From positions 131,995 through 195,994 of the forward strand of contig NZ_QAOG01000007.1 of NCBI RefSeq assembly GCF_003050705.1: DNA of 64,000 nucleotides, written 5' to 3'. The position numbers were made by a program, and so were the translations under genes. Positions 16,217 through 25,416 of the stretch are shown piece after piece (positions within the stretch are counted from its first letter, which is position 1; every line of letters starts with the position of its first letter). The notes under the pieces were generated by a model. It was not told the DNA's origin. It was given only the letters and a program-made list of their open reading frames with translations, and made no database searches. This stretch comes from Sphingomonas aurantiaca (lineage in GTDB: Bacteria; Pseudomonadota; Alphaproteobacteria; Sphingomonadales; Sphingomonadaceae).

Positions 16217-16690
16217 TCAGCAGGTTGAAGGTCGGCCGGAAAAGCTCCCGAGAATTCGGGTTAAGTCATCAAGTCTTTTGATCACCGGCAGAATCTCGTC
16301 AACCGACAGGCATGTTGGACGGGGATAAGGTGGTTGGCACGGTGGCTGCCCGGTGAATATACGGGCACTATAGCAAAGTTGGGCAAAGCCGTCTCTTTGG
16401 GGCCTATCCCTATAATGCACGGTAAAATCGGTTTCTAAGGATCCGCCGCCCTGAATAATCACATTAAGGCTCAAGTTTTCTGGGAGCGATGAAAGGCGAT
16501 ATACCGCTCCCGGACCTCTCAGTTTTTCTAAAGGGAGTTCCCTCGCTGCCGCTGCCTCCAGCACGGCCGTCTTCGCCAATGTCGTTCTAGGTATCCTTAA
16601 GCGCAACGGATATTCATCGCACAGGGCGTAATATAATGCGCAGACGTTCGAACTCGCCACTGCGGCAATGAATTCCGGATCAACAGCCAT
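16217..16690 (-). CDS. Hypothetical protein of the immunity-like island
   Basis: A 157-residue protein starting MAVDPEFIAAVASSNVCALY with AAGGA upstream on the minus strand. Contains LRLRIPRTTLAKTAVLEAAA and NVIIQGGGSLETDFTVHYRD, mixed alpha/beta, four cysteines, no signal peptide. It is not recognised. Confidence 0.5.
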   Translation of the reverse strand: MAVDPEFIAAVASSNVCALYYALCDEYPLRLRIPRTTLAKTAVLEAAAARELPLEKLRGPGAVYRLSSLPENLSLNVIIQGGGSLETDFTVHYRDRPQRDGFAQLCYSARIFTGQPPCQPPYPRPTCLSVDEILPVIKRLDDLTRILGSFSGRPSTC

Positions 16691-16776
16691 TCGAAAAATC
16701 CTTCCTCAACAGCTTCCTCGCACACGCCACCTCAGTCATTGCTCTCGAGATGAGTATGATGATTAGGCGTCGCCGA

Positions 16777-17103
16777 TTATGAATAATAGAACTCTGTTTT
16801 TGCTTCGCCGCTCGCAGCTAGCGAAAGGGTAAACGAGCCCCATTCCCCTCCCGTATGAAATCTCATCAACTCACGAAGCTTCATGCAGAGCTCGACATTG
16901 TCGGTCGCAAATCCGGCCGCAGTCTCTGGATATTTCTGCGTCCCGTGCAGTATGACCGAAAGCGAACTGCTAACCGTGCTGTATCGTTCTAGATATTCGT
17001 ATTCGCATACGATGGATTCAAAAGGACCCTCAATCTGATCAATCATTAGTTGAGCCAGTTTCGTTATTATATCGGTCTGCTTGTCCATCTCGTTCATTTT
17101 CAA
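16777..17103 (-). CDS. YezG/DUF600-like immunity family protein (tentative)
   Basis: A 108-residue protein. DIITKLAQLMIDQIEGPFES at the N-terminus and EWGSFTLSLAASGEAKTEFY at the C-terminus match the YezG/DUF600 outline: N-terminal helix, central strands, then Trp followed by two strands ending in an aromatic-acidic F/Y motif. Local GC is clearly lower than in the T4SS genes, suggesting separate acquisition. It runs the same way as the next, similarly patterned gene at 17346. Confidence 0.5.
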   Translation of the reverse strand: MKMNEMDKQTDIITKLAQLMIDQIEGPFESIVCEYEYLERYSTVSSSLSVILHGTQKYPETAAGFATDNVELCMKLRELMRFHTGGEWGSFTLSLAASGEAKTEFYYS

Positions 17104-17345
17104 GCTCCGCTTTTGTATTATCCGCTACCAAACCGCGTGAACCTTGATATCCTAACGATGCAAAACCTAATGCATCCCGAGCGAATAACGGGGGGGCTTT
17201 AGACGGTACCGAGCCGTTCTTTCCCGATCCGGCTTTCTCGCGATGGATGCTGTTACGGGAATGGCCGAGAACGGTAGGCAGCGGAATGGTCGAGCTCGGA
17301 AACGAGGCAGTTACTGTTCCGCTAGAGATCTCCAGTCGTCGACAT

Positions 17346-17666
17346 TTATGCGCTCGGCGGTCTGCTACGATCGAATTCGATTTTGAAGGCTCCGTCAGCC
17401 CTTAAGATATAAGCGCAATGATGCCAGTCTACCTGACCCTCTTCGAGCATGTCACGTCTGAGCGCAGATAGAGCATCATTGACGGATCGGTTCACGGATC
17501 TCTCGCCTTCCACTCCTTCAACAAGCTTGCCGTCATGCACGACATCATAGCGCCTCTGGATCCAGTCGTCATGGACTTCCGCCACGACCCTTATTTCGGA
17601 CACCGAACCAACTAGCATCGGCGCGATTGCGATTCCGATGTTTTCCAACTGACGGCTACTTTCCAT
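17346..17666 (-). CDS. YezG/DUF600-like immunity family protein (tentative)
   Basis: A 106-residue protein with a GGAGGT site upstream of ATG 17666. It begins with a helix (SRQLENIGIAIAPMLVGSVS), continues EIRVVAEVHDDWIQRRYDVV, and ends DWHHCAYILRADGAFKIEFD. The Trp-x-x-C then DGAFKIEF ending is the clearest DUF600/YezG-type match in the island. No cognate toxin is seen within the window. Confidence 0.55.
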   Translation of the reverse strand: MESSRQLENIGIAIAPMLVGSVSEIRVVAEVHDDWIQRRYDVVHDGKLVEGVEGERSVNRSVNDALSALRRDMLEEGQVDWHHCAYILRADGAFKIEFDRSRPPSA

Positions 17667-17899
17667 TCTGCATTACCTCCGCCAATGATTGTCGAAACGA
17701 CGTTCGCAATGTTCCCATATAAAGAGGAGTGACCGCAACTAGATGGTTCTTGCGATCTCACGCGTCCATTTGCGAACGGCGGGCGAAAAGGCATCGGCGT
17801 TCTCGGAATCGATCACGATATGGGACTGCGCTGCTCGAACCGATCGGATTTCGCAATTGTCGTGGCTTAGCAAAGCATGGCGTGATTAGGAGTGTGCAA

Positions 17900-18370
17900 G
17901 TGAGTAGCGAGGAATGGACGGCTGGCTGGTCAGTCATCGATAACGCAAAGTACCAGTCCCTGGGAGATGATGAGCGGAACAGGTTGCTCATATTCATGGC
18001 TTCGCATTCACTATTAACGCTAGCCGATTTCGAAATACCGAAGCGAGTAGCAAATGACAGCGTCTCGGCATGCGTTCGCTATATGGAAGATCGATCGGTC
18101 GATGCCAGATCAATATCGATCTATCTAAATCATACCGACTCAAATCTCGACTTGAGTGCACAATATAGCTTTGTTGGCGCTGACATAGCTGCTTACGACG
18201 CACTCGATATCGTCTGCTTTGCTACAGGCGCGGTGGCAAGAACGGCCTACTTACATCAAAGGCTGAGCAGCCCCCCTGAACCAGTGATTCTAGCTACACC
18301 TAATGTCACAGTTGAAGCATTGGAGATATTTAGGAGGATGCTCCGGATGGGAATCGTGAGCGCGGATTAA
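17900..18370 (+). CDS. Hypothetical protein of the immunity-like island
   Basis: A 156-residue protein. GTG 17900 is chosen because AGGAG lies 8-12 bp upstream; the frame continues to 17729 without character. It starts VSSEEWTAGWSVIDNAKYQS and contains RSISIYLNHTDSNLDLSAQY. Acidic, soluble, no recognised family. Codon use is less GC-biased than in the transfer genes. Confidence 0.5.
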   Translation: MSSEEWTAGWSVIDNAKYQSLGDDERNRLLIFMASHSLLTLADFEIPKRVANDSVSACVRYMEDRSVDARSISIYLNHTDSNLDLSAQYSFVGADIAAYDALDIVCFATGAVARTAYLHQRLSSPPEPVILATPNVTVEALEIFRRMLRMGIVSAD

Positions 18371-19017
18371 ATGTGCCAGTTCGGCTTTTCGCAACGTGAT
18401 ATATGAATCTTCGCGCGGCCGGCTGTTCCCAATAACGAACGTTGACCGGGAAACCTGACCCGTTGATCCGACTGACAGCCGCAGACGGGTGCGCTTTCTC
18501 AAAATCTGTTCCCAATTTGAAATTCTCGAAATTGCGAATTTTCACGGCAAACTGGGAAAGCTGCTGATCGCTCTTGGGCGGATGTGGGGTGACGACTATA
18601 CCAAAACCTGAAGCCGGGTGCTGACGTACACAACACAGTCCGTGCATGTTCAACAAACGGTCGTTTTCTGGACAGGTGCTTCCCGTGCCGTCAGATGCTA
18701 CAAAACCATGCGGTCTTAGCCAGTTAGACAGGGCGAGCGTTCAACAAACGGGTGCCTGTGAACGGTTCAACGCGAGTGGTGGCGAGCGACCGGGCAAAGC
18801 GGAAAAGAAGTCCTAGCGCACCTACCCCAAAGTCGGCCCCGAGGCGGCCACATTCGAGCGTTTGCCCTCTGGAGACTTATGCTGCGAGCGTCTGCTTCTA
18901 TCCGATGCCGCCATTGCCGCCCGACGACTTTAGTGACCGCTTTGTCCCATTTAACGCCCTTCGAGGCAACCTCGCTCGTTCCCACTTTCAAAATCGATGA
19001 GAAGGCCTTCGCATTGG
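18371..19017. other. Gene-poor stretch between the island and virD4
   Basis: About 650 bp. A minus-strand frame (18656-18330) reads partly like protein (GFGIVVTPHPPKSDQQLSQF) but has no convincing start and overlaps the gene ending at 18370; it may be a remnant. GTTCAACAAACGG occurs twice (near 18649 and 18739), the first as part of AACAAACGGTCGTTTTCTGG. No terminator for virD4 was clear. Confidence 0.4.
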
Positions 19018-20940
19018 TTATGCAGGCCTGCCTCGCACCATGAGGACGCCTTCGAAGAGCTTGGCGACACGCTCGTTTGTCGGAACGGCCAAGGCAGCGC
19101 TGATCGCGGCCTGGTTCAATCCACGCCGACCCGTTGCAGTTGCTCCGTCGGTTGCGACGGATCCCGACGTCGGCACGGCGCTTGGCGCCGACCAGGCGGG
19201 AATTATGTCATCGGGTGCCTGAGTGGCCTCGATCACGCGAAGGCTATTGGCAGCGATGGCTGGGTCCACGCGGATCTGGGGCATCTCCGGGGCCGGTATC
19301 TTAGTCCGCGCCGAGAGCTTTTTCTCGGCATAGTAACGGACCTTCTTTCCATAGGTCGCGTACATGCCTCGCCGGAAAACGATCAGATCGTCCTCCGGCA
19401 GCAACTCGACTTCCTGAGGGAGCATCAGCGGCCGGCGCTGATCGGAGTCCGAGGTGGAGCCGCCGCCTCCACCCCACGTTCCCATCGAGCGCGAGCGCGC
19501 CTTGAACGTGTAACTGCCGAGCTGGTCCGAAATCTTCTTCGCCTCGGCCAAACCGGCCGGACGAAGAACAAGCCGCACCGCGCAGTTTCGCTCGATGTCG
19601 GCCGCCACCTTGTCCCCATAGACCCCTTGAATCTGTTCGAGCGACTGAAACGCCGGCAGCATCCGCAACCCGTAGCCGGCGACATAGCTGAAGGCGTTTG
19701 CGAGCACGGTGCATTTGCCGAGGCTCGCGAACTCGTCCAGGGCGAGCAGCACCTTGATCTGATGCTTGTCGCCCTTCGGCAGCTCGCGGACGTTGCGGTC
19801 GATGAGTTGCTGGAAGAGCAGGCCGTAGATCGGCGCAACCCGCTCCAGGTCATCCGGCGACACGCCGAGATAGAGCGAGATCCGCTTGTCCCGAAAGTCA
19901 CTGAGATCGAAATCGCTCTCTGAGGTCGCCGCATCGACATATGGGTTCAGCCAGCCGTTGATCTTGGACGTAACCGACTGGCGCAATCCGGAGAACGTGT
20001 TCGCCGACGAGCCGGTATAATCCTTGATTGCCGAGACGCAGCCTTCCGACAGGGGCTTTCCGGCCCTCTTACGATCGGCGATGATCTTCGGAAAACGCCG
20101 CTGGGCATCGCTGGCCGCGAACTGGCGGTACACCTCGCCGAGCGTGAAGGGGAGGGCGTCCTCCCCATCGTCGACGGTCGCCGCGATATAGGCGGTGATG
20201 CCGAGGAACGCGGTTCGTGCGCCCTCGGCCCAGAACTTTTCGCCCGTGAGTGGATCTGGATAGAGCATTGCCGCGATCTTCTGGAGCTCATTGATGACCT
20301 CCACCGGATCATGCCGGTTGATGTAGCTCAGCGGGTTCCACCTCACGGTGCGGCCCGTGGGATCGAGCGGGTTGAAGAGCAGCACCTGCTGCCCGAGCAC
20401 CTTCAGCCGATACCCCGCCGTGTTATCATAATTTTCCTGCTTGATGTCGAGCACCACGAGAGAATCGAGCCAGTCGAGCAAGTTCGGGATGATGACGCCC
20501 ACTCCCTTGCCCGCGCGTGTCGGGGCTTCCAGCATCACATGCTCGGGTCCGCCAAAGCGCATCACCTTGCCGCCGAACTTGCCCAGCACGATGCCGGCCG
20601 AGGCGAGCATCTTGCCGTTGCGGACCTCGCCGACCCGCGCGAAGCGCGCCTCGCCGTGGAGCTTTTGCCGCGTGAACAGCGTCGAGACGATGATGACGAC
20701 CGTCAGGACGAGGCCGATCCCGAAGCCAATCAGGAACGGCTCATAGACGATCGGATAGCCCTTCAGCGCCCAAAGCGCGGCCGGCACCTTGCGCCACGGG
20801 GTATGGGCGTTGAGGAGGTGGGCACGCCACAGGACGGCGACGGCGCCGATCGCGGCGCTGACGAACATGCCGATAACGCCGAGGAACGCGATCGCGCCCG
20901 GCTGCGACCCTTCGTCGCTTCGCACCCAGTTTCCGTTCAT
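19018..20940 (-). CDS. virD4: VirD4/TraG-type coupling protein
   Basis: A 640-residue type IV coupling protein. Two N-terminal membrane segments (AIAFLGVIGMFVSAAIGAVA, about 16-35, and FLIGFGIGLVLTVVIIVSTL, about 69-88), Walker A in APTRAGKGVGVIIPNLL (about 139-155), LVVLDIKQENYDNTAG after it, and the Walker B-like LLALDEFASLG. The C-terminal tail ends KLFEGVLMVRGRPA. It delivers the relaxase-DNA complex to the VirB channel. It starts 13 bp after the virB11 stop and is the last gene of the transfer operon. Confidence 0.95.
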   Translation of the reverse strand: MNGNWVRSDEGSQPGAIAFLGVIGMFVSAAIGAVAVLWRAHLLNAHTPWRKVPAALWALKGYPIVYEPFLIGFGIGLVLTVVIIVSTLFTRQKLHGEARFARVGEVRNGKMLASAGIVLGKFGGKVMRFGGPEHVMLEAPTRAGKGVGVIIPNLLDWLDSLVVLDIKQENYDNTAGYRLKVLGQQVLLFNPLDPTGRTVRWNPLSYINRHDPVEVINELQKIAAMLYPDPLTGEKFWAEGARTAFLGITAYIAATVDDGEDALPFTLGEVYRQFAASDAQRRFPKIIADRKRAGKPLSEGCVSAIKDYTGSSANTFSGLRQSVTSKINGWLNPYVDAATSESDFDLSDFRDKRISLYLGVSPDDLERVAPIYGLLFQQLIDRNVRELPKGDKHQIKVLLALDEFASLGKCTVLANAFSYVAGYGLRMLPAFQSLEQIQGVYGDKVAADIERNCAVRLVLRPAGLAEAKKISDQLGSYTFKARSRSMGTWGGGGGSTSDSDQRRPLMLPQEVELLPEDDLIVFRRGMYATYGKKVRYYAEKKLSARTKIPAPEMPQIRVDPAIAANSLRVIEATQAPDDIIPAWSAPSAVPTSGSVATDGATATGRRGLNQAAISAALAVPTNERVAKLFEGVLMVRGRPA

Positions 20941-20953
20941 GCCGGCACCCCCT

Positions 20954-21976
20954 TCAGTCGGTCGGCTTGCTCGCCGGATCGAACCATACTTCGGTCATGC
21001 GATAGCGCGCCGGCTGGCCCTCACCGGGTGGCAGGCGATGCATCTGCACGACGATATCGACCAGGGAGCGCAGCAGCGCCCGAATGTCGTGACGGTCGAG
21101 ATCGTTGCCGCCCTCTGACTCCTTCACCAGCAGCGTCAGCTGCTCGAGCGCGCCCTCGGCCGTATTGGCATGGACAGTAGTGATCGAACCGGGATGACCG
21201 CTGTTGACGTTGCGGAGGTAGAAGAAGGCGGTGCCGTCCCGAAGTTCCTGCAGAAGGATGCGATCGGGCCGCATCCGCAGCGCCGATTCCAGCAACTCCT
21301 TGGCGCCCGCCTTCTGGAGGCTCTTCCCATCCTTGGCGTACATCATGTGGACGTGGTTGCGCTGGGGTACGACGAGCTCGCGCGTGTCCTCGATCGTCAG
21401 GATCCGCTCATAGTCCGGGATCAGCTTGATGAGACCCTTAGAGAAGCTCGTCTTGCCGGAGCCCGTCGCGCCGGAAATGAGGATGTTCTTGCGGGCTGCG
21501 ACCGCCAGCTTGAAGAAGGCGCGCCAGTCGCCCGCCTCGCGCAGTCGTAGCAGATCGGGGTCGACCTCCTCGTACAGGCCTCGCGCGCGGACCTCGCTGA
21601 ACAGGCCGGCACGCACGAAATCGTCGATGTTCATCGTCACGCCCGACGCTTTGCGGATCGTGATCGAGATGAAGCCTTGCTCGACCGCCGGGGGAACGAC
21701 GACCTGCGCGCGCTCGCCGCCCGGCAGGACCGAGGAGCATATCGGATATTCGGAATTGATGTCCTGCTTGGTCAGCCCCGCGATCAGCTTCGCCAGCGTC
21801 ATGAGGGCCGCATTGTCGAGTGCGGGCTCCTCATGCCACTCCCAGCCATTCCGAGTCTCGAGGCCGATTATCCCCGGCTCGTTGATGACCAATTCGGTCA
21901 CATCGTCGCGCAGAAGGTGCCGTCGGATCGGCTCGGCATTATGCTCGTAGATCAGCGACGTCGGACTGGATGCCAC
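20954..21976 (-). CDS. virB11: VirB11 ATPase
   Basis: A 340-residue traffic ATPase. The N-terminal domain includes VTELVINEPG. The C-terminal RecA-like domain has Walker A in ISGATGSGKTSFSKGL (about 167-182), the Asp box ILTIEDTREL, Walker B in RPDRILLQELRDGTAFF and the His box GHPGSITTVHANTA. It should form a hexamer at the cytoplasmic base of the T4SS and power pilus assembly and transfer with VirB4 and VirD4. It starts 4 bp after the virB10 stop. Confidence 0.96.
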   Translation of the reverse strand: MASSPTSLIYEHNAEPIRRHLLRDDVTELVINEPGIIGLETRNGWEWHEEPALDNAALMTLAKLIAGLTKQDINSEYPICSSVLPGGERAQVVVPPAVEQGFISITIRKASGVTMNIDDFVRAGLFSEVRARGLYEEVDPDLLRLREAGDWRAFFKLAVAARKNILISGATGSGKTSFSKGLIKLIPDYERILTIEDTRELVVPQRNHVHMMYAKDGKSLQKAGAKELLESALRMRPDRILLQELRDGTAFFYLRNVNSGHPGSITTVHANTAEGALEQLTLLVKESEGGNDLDRHDIRALLRSLVDIVVQMHRLPPGEGQPARYRMTEVWFDPASKPTD

Positions 21977-21980
21977 GGCC

Positions 21981-23291
21981 TTAACGCCTCAATCCCACGT
22001 CATAGACCGAGCGGAAATCGAAGTCCTTCGCGACGAAGATCGCCGCGGTGTCGCCCTGGTTCTTTTTCAGGATCGGTTTGATGTTCATGGTCTGCTGCAG
22101 GACGGTCTGTCCGGTTTGCCCGGGAACCTGCGTGGTGTTGCTCCCCTCATTGGCAACCGCCCGACCGGCGATCTGCGAGGCATCCTCCAGCACCGAGATG
22201 ACGAGCCCGACGCCGAAACGTGCCCAGAACTGGGTATCGACGCCGCCTGGCAACCCGGCCCGGCCAAGGCTATCCGCTGCCGGCGACCCGAGGTCGATGG
22301 CGACGCCACGCGGCGTCAGGGCGCGCGTCCACAGTACGAACAGGCGCGCTTGCCCCTGCGTGATGCCACCGGAATATTGCCCCAGCACCTTGGTCCCCTT
22401 GTCGAGCAGGACGATGCGGCCGTTTTCTGAATAGACGTCGTGATTGATGACGCAGGACACGAAGCCGGCCTGCGTCGAGTTGATCGCCGTTTGGAGCGTG
22501 CAGGGGATGACCGTGCCGGCACTCAGCAAAAGGTTGCGGTCCGCGACCATCGTTGCCCGGACCGTCTGGATCGCGGCATGGCCGAGCTGATCGCTGAAGT
22601 CGGTCGAGCCCTTGCCCGCCTCGGCTGGACTTTCTTCACCCCGCGCTCCGAAGCCACTGGCACCGAGGCCCCGTCGCGCGACGGTGGATTGTCCGCCGCC
22701 GCGCGTCCGGTCATCGAGGTCGGTCCCCTGTTGTGCGTCCGCACCGGGCGCGGAGGCGGGAAGGGCGGCCGAGGCCAGCCCGGTGTTGCCAAAGGCCATG
22801 ATCGGCGACCGCCGCGCCGCATCGGCCATGGCGCGTGCCTGCTCGGCACGTCGCTGCTCAGGAGATTGCTGTCCGTTCGCCGTTGGGGAGGTTGTCCCGC
22901 TCGTTGCCGGCACCGGATTTCCGTTGGCATCGGCGACCTGCGGCCCCGGGGCTGCGGCGATCGGCCGCCCGAAGATGTCGGTTTGCGCCGCGTCGGGCTG
23001 GCCGAGCTGACCCGCGAGCGCCGCTCGCTGCGCGTTTGGCGATCCCATCACGTCGTCCACGGCACGGTCACTGGCCTTCGCGGGCTGCGCGGCAGCCGCG
23101 GTACTGGCCGATTGGTGAAACGCACCATAGCCTATCACGATGCCGCCTATGGCACCGAGCAGTCCGATCCCCGCACCGATGAAGGCGAGGTTGCCCCACC
23201 CGCCGCTACGCGCGACCGGGTTATCGACCTCGCCTGGCGCAACGGTGTCGGCAGCGACATCGCCCCCGCGGTCAATCACGGTCCCGACCAT
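21981..23291 (-). CDS. virB10: VirB10 core-complex protein
   Basis: A 436-residue protein: short cytosolic N-terminus, one membrane helix (FIGAGIGLLGAIGGIVIGYG, about 34-53), a long Pro/Ala/Gln-rich periplasmic linker, then the TrbI/VirB10 beta-barrel domain with LLSAGTVIPCTLQTAINSTQ, GFVSCVINHDVYSENGRIVL, VLGQYSGGITQGQARLFVLW and RAGLPGGVDTQFWARFG. It spans both membranes and relays ATP-driven gating from VirB11/VirD4. It begins 1 bp after the virB9 stop. Confidence 0.95.
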   Translation of the reverse strand: MVGTVIDRGGDVAADTVAPGEVDNPVARSGGWGNLAFIGAGIGLLGAIGGIVIGYGAFHQSASTAAAAQPAKASDRAVDDVMGSPNAQRAALAGQLGQPDAAQTDIFGRPIAAAPGPQVADANGNPVPATSGTTSPTANGQQSPEQRRAEQARAMADAARRSPIMAFGNTGLASAALPASAPGADAQQGTDLDDRTRGGGQSTVARRGLGASGFGARGEESPAEAGKGSTDFSDQLGHAAIQTVRATMVADRNLLLSAGTVIPCTLQTAINSTQAGFVSCVINHDVYSENGRIVLLDKGTKVLGQYSGGITQGQARLFVLWTRALTPRGVAIDLGSPAADSLGRAGLPGGVDTQFWARFGVGLVISVLEDASQIAGRAVANEGSNTTQVPGQTGQTVLQQTMNIKPILKKNQGDTAAIFVAKDFDFRSVYDVGLRR

Positions 23292-23292
23292 G

Positions 23293-24300
23293 TTACTGCC
23301 CCTTCACTTTACGTTCGACGACGTTGGAGACGGTGCCCGTTCGATCGCCGCGATCGTTCCGCAGCGGCGTCTCGTTGTAGATGCACAGCACCGTCGCCCC
23401 GCGCCTGAGGCGCAGCTGACGGTAGACCGCATGGATCACGACGAAATCCTCGCGAACATCGTAGGGGACGATCGTCTCGGTCCCGTCAACGTCGACCGCG
23501 AAGATCGAGGGAATGTCGGCGTGGCCCGGATAGCGCAGCACGGTGAACTCGCCGTTGTCGGAGATCTCGGTGGGTTGCAGTGCGACGTCGCCCTGCACGG
23601 TATAATTCATATTCCGGGTGCCCTCGATCACGGCATGGTCGAGCGCGGCGGTGGTGATGGTCGTCTCGATCGCCTTGGCGGCCTGGGCCTGGGCAATCTG
23701 CACCTGCAGCGCCGCCATCGCCCGTTCCTCGCGCGGATAGCGGAACCGCACGCCGTACATCGTGGCGCCCGTTCCCAGCGCGAGGTTGAAATGATAGGTG
23801 CGCGGCACGCCGCCGGCGTTGGTGACGACGATCAGGTTGGTGCCGCCAGCCTTCTCGCGGGGTTTGAGGAAGACGATGTTTCCCACGGGCGCGATCTGCC
23901 AGGAGACGGTATCGCCCAGGGCGGCCTGCGTTACCGTTTCGCCAGGCCCGAACTGGATCTCGATCGCATGCCGGAAACTGCCGACGATCGTCACCACCTG
24001 ATCCGGATCGTAGTTGACGTTGCGAACGCGGGCGTCCTTGGCCCCGGGGACGGGGGTTTCCGACGCGAACGCAGGCTGTGGCGCGAGCGTGACTGCCACG
24101 GCACCCAGAACCGAGAACGCGACGAGGCGGTGCCACACCGCCCCGACCCCGCGCCAGAAGCGATTCCTGGCGCCATCCTCTGTCAGCACCAACGCCGTTG
24201 CCGGCGGTGACAGACGAAGACCCAACTTCTGGCGCAGCGCTGGCAGGAAGGGGACGAGGACATGGTCGCCACTGTCCGACGTATTCGGCTGATCGCTCAT
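23293..24300 (-). CDS. virB9: VirB9 outer-membrane core protein
   Basis: A 335-residue protein. The VirB9/CagX part begins after residue 80: ETPVPGAKDARVRNVNYDPD, QVVTIVGSFRHAIEIQFGPG, FLKPREKAGGTNLIVVTNAG, and the C-terminal VFAVDVDGTETIVPYDVRED. The signal-like segment LVAFSVLGAVAVTLAPQPAF starts near residue 58, preceded by an unusual cytosolic-looking N-terminus. ATG 24300 directly follows the virB8 stop, favouring coupling, but a downstream GTG before the signal segment is an alternative start. VirB9 forms the outer-membrane ring with VirB7 and VirB10. Confidence 0.93.
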   Translation of the reverse strand: MSDQPNTSDSGDHVLVPFLPALRQKLGLRLSPPATALVLTEDGARNRFWRGVGAVWHRLVAFSVLGAVAVTLAPQPAFASETPVPGAKDARVRNVNYDPDQVVTIVGSFRHAIEIQFGPGETVTQAALGDTVSWQIAPVGNIVFLKPREKAGGTNLIVVTNAGGVPRTYHFNLALGTGATMYGVRFRYPREERAMAALQVQIAQAQAAKAIETTITTAALDHAVIEGTRNMNYTVQGDVALQPTEISDNGEFTVLRYPGHADIPSIFAVDVDGTETIVPYDVREDFVVIHAVYRQLRLRRGATVLCIYNETPLRNDRGDRTGTVSNVVERKVKGQ

Positions 24301-24301
24301 G

Positions 24302-24979
24302 TCACGCCTCCGGGTCTGAACGATAGTTCACGACCTGGAAGCCGAGCGGATTGAGATTCCGATCTTTCTCATGCTCCGGCGCCGTCGTGTATCTGAAGGT
24401 CAGTATCGCGTTCCAATTTTGCGCGATCGGCGTGTTCTGCCCGAAGGTGATGATCTTCGTGAAGCGGACCTGCGCCACGGTAGGACTGAGGAAACTGATC
24501 GTCCGGATCGAGATCGAGACGAAGCCCTTGCCGCCGTAAATGTTGGAAGGCGCGTTCTTGTTGTTGGCCTGAACGCTGTTCAGGTAACGAGCGCTCTCGG
24601 CGAAATCGCTGGTGAGCATGACCGTATAGGCGTTCTCGCGCGCGGCATCGTTGAGCCAGCCTTCGCGCAACCGCACATATTGCGAGATGAAGTAGCGGTT
24701 GACCGCATCCTCATAGGTGCGCGGCTGCGGCCCCTTGAGCGCGGTCACGACCTGCGTCTCGCCCGAGCTCTTGTCGACCCTGATGACATAGGGCTCGACG
24801 GTCTTCAGCGGGCTAAGCATCGCGACTGCCGCAACTGACGCCACAGCGAGCGTGCACGCAGCCGCCGCAACGCCCCAGGCGAGCCGCTTGGACTGGATCG
24901 CCGCACGCATACGGTCATATTCCCACGTCCTCGATGTCTCGTAGTATTTCTCTTTATCTTCGGCCTTCACCGCGCCCAT
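24302..24979 (-). CDS. virB8: VirB8 inner-membrane assembly protein
   Basis: A 225-residue protein with N-terminal YYETSRTWEYDRMRAAIQSK, one membrane helix (VAAAACTLAVASVAAVAMLS, about 37-57), then the NTF2-like periplasmic domain: VEPYVIRVDKSSGETQVVTA, DAVNRYFISQYVRLREGWL, KGFVSISIRTISFLSPTVAQ and VQVRFTKI-type strands. It nucleates T4SS assembly. It starts 13 bp after the virB7-like stop. Confidence 0.95.
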   Translation of the reverse strand: MGAVKAEDKEKYYETSRTWEYDRMRAAIQSKRLAWGVAAAACTLAVASVAAVAMLSPLKTVEPYVIRVDKSSGETQVVTALKGPQPRTYEDAVNRYFISQYVRLREGWLNDAARENAYTVMLTSDFAESARYLNSVQANNKNAPSNIYGGKGFVSISIRTISFLSPTVAQVRFTKIITFGQNTPIAQNWNAILTFRYTTAPEHEKDRNLNPLGFQVVNYRSDPEA

Positions 24980-24992
24980 GGCGTCGATCCCT

Positions 24993-25346
24993 TCAGCAGG
25001 AGGAGTAGGTCGGCGCGACGTCCTGCGCGGACGTGCGTGGCGCCGATCGCGGGATATTCATGGCCCCAGGTCCGATTGGGGCGGCAGGCGTACCTCCGGC
25101 ACCGGGCGTAGGGGTCGGTGCGGGAAGAGGCGCCGGTGCTAGCTCGCGTGATGGCGGCGCCACCATCGACTGCCCTGCGCCCTGCTGTGACGCCGGCAGT
25201 GGCACCGGCAAGCTCGGCAGGATCGACCCGTAGAGGTTGGCGGGACGCCGGTGTTTGCCGTCGCACACCGAGACAGGTCTGATATGAGTCCCGGTGCAGC
25301 CGCCAAGCACAAGCGTGCCGATCGCCACGATGGTCAGCCTTTTCAT
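24993..25346 (-). CDS. virB7: VirB7-like lipoprotein
   Basis: A 117-residue protein: signal peptide MKRLTIVAIGTLVLGGC with lipobox LGGC, so the mature protein starts at Cys17. The remainder is Pro/Ala-rich (APAPLPAPTPTPGAGG) and ends in APTYSSC. Sequence similarity in VirB7 is low; the call rests on lipobox, size and position between virB6 and virB8. It is longer than the Agrobacterium VirB7, the excess being the proline-rich tail. It should anchor the VirB9 ring to the outer membrane. Confidence 0.7.
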   Translation of the reverse strand: MKRLTIVAIGTLVLGGCTGTHIRPVSVCDGKHRRPANLYGSILPSLPVPLPASQQGAGQSMVAPPSRELAPAPLPAPTPTPGAGGTPAAPIGPGAMNIPRSAPRTSAQDVAPTYSSC

Positions 25347-25416
25347 GACGTCTCCGTTCGTAAGGTCCCGCGCCCGGCGGTTCCGTGGTTCATGGTCTTG
25401 GACGCGCCAGCGGTCC

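Noticed and set aside
18997..21180. Plus-strand open frames across virD4 and virB11
   Set aside because: They mirror the coding frames of virD4 and virB11 on the opposite strand and contain no domain.
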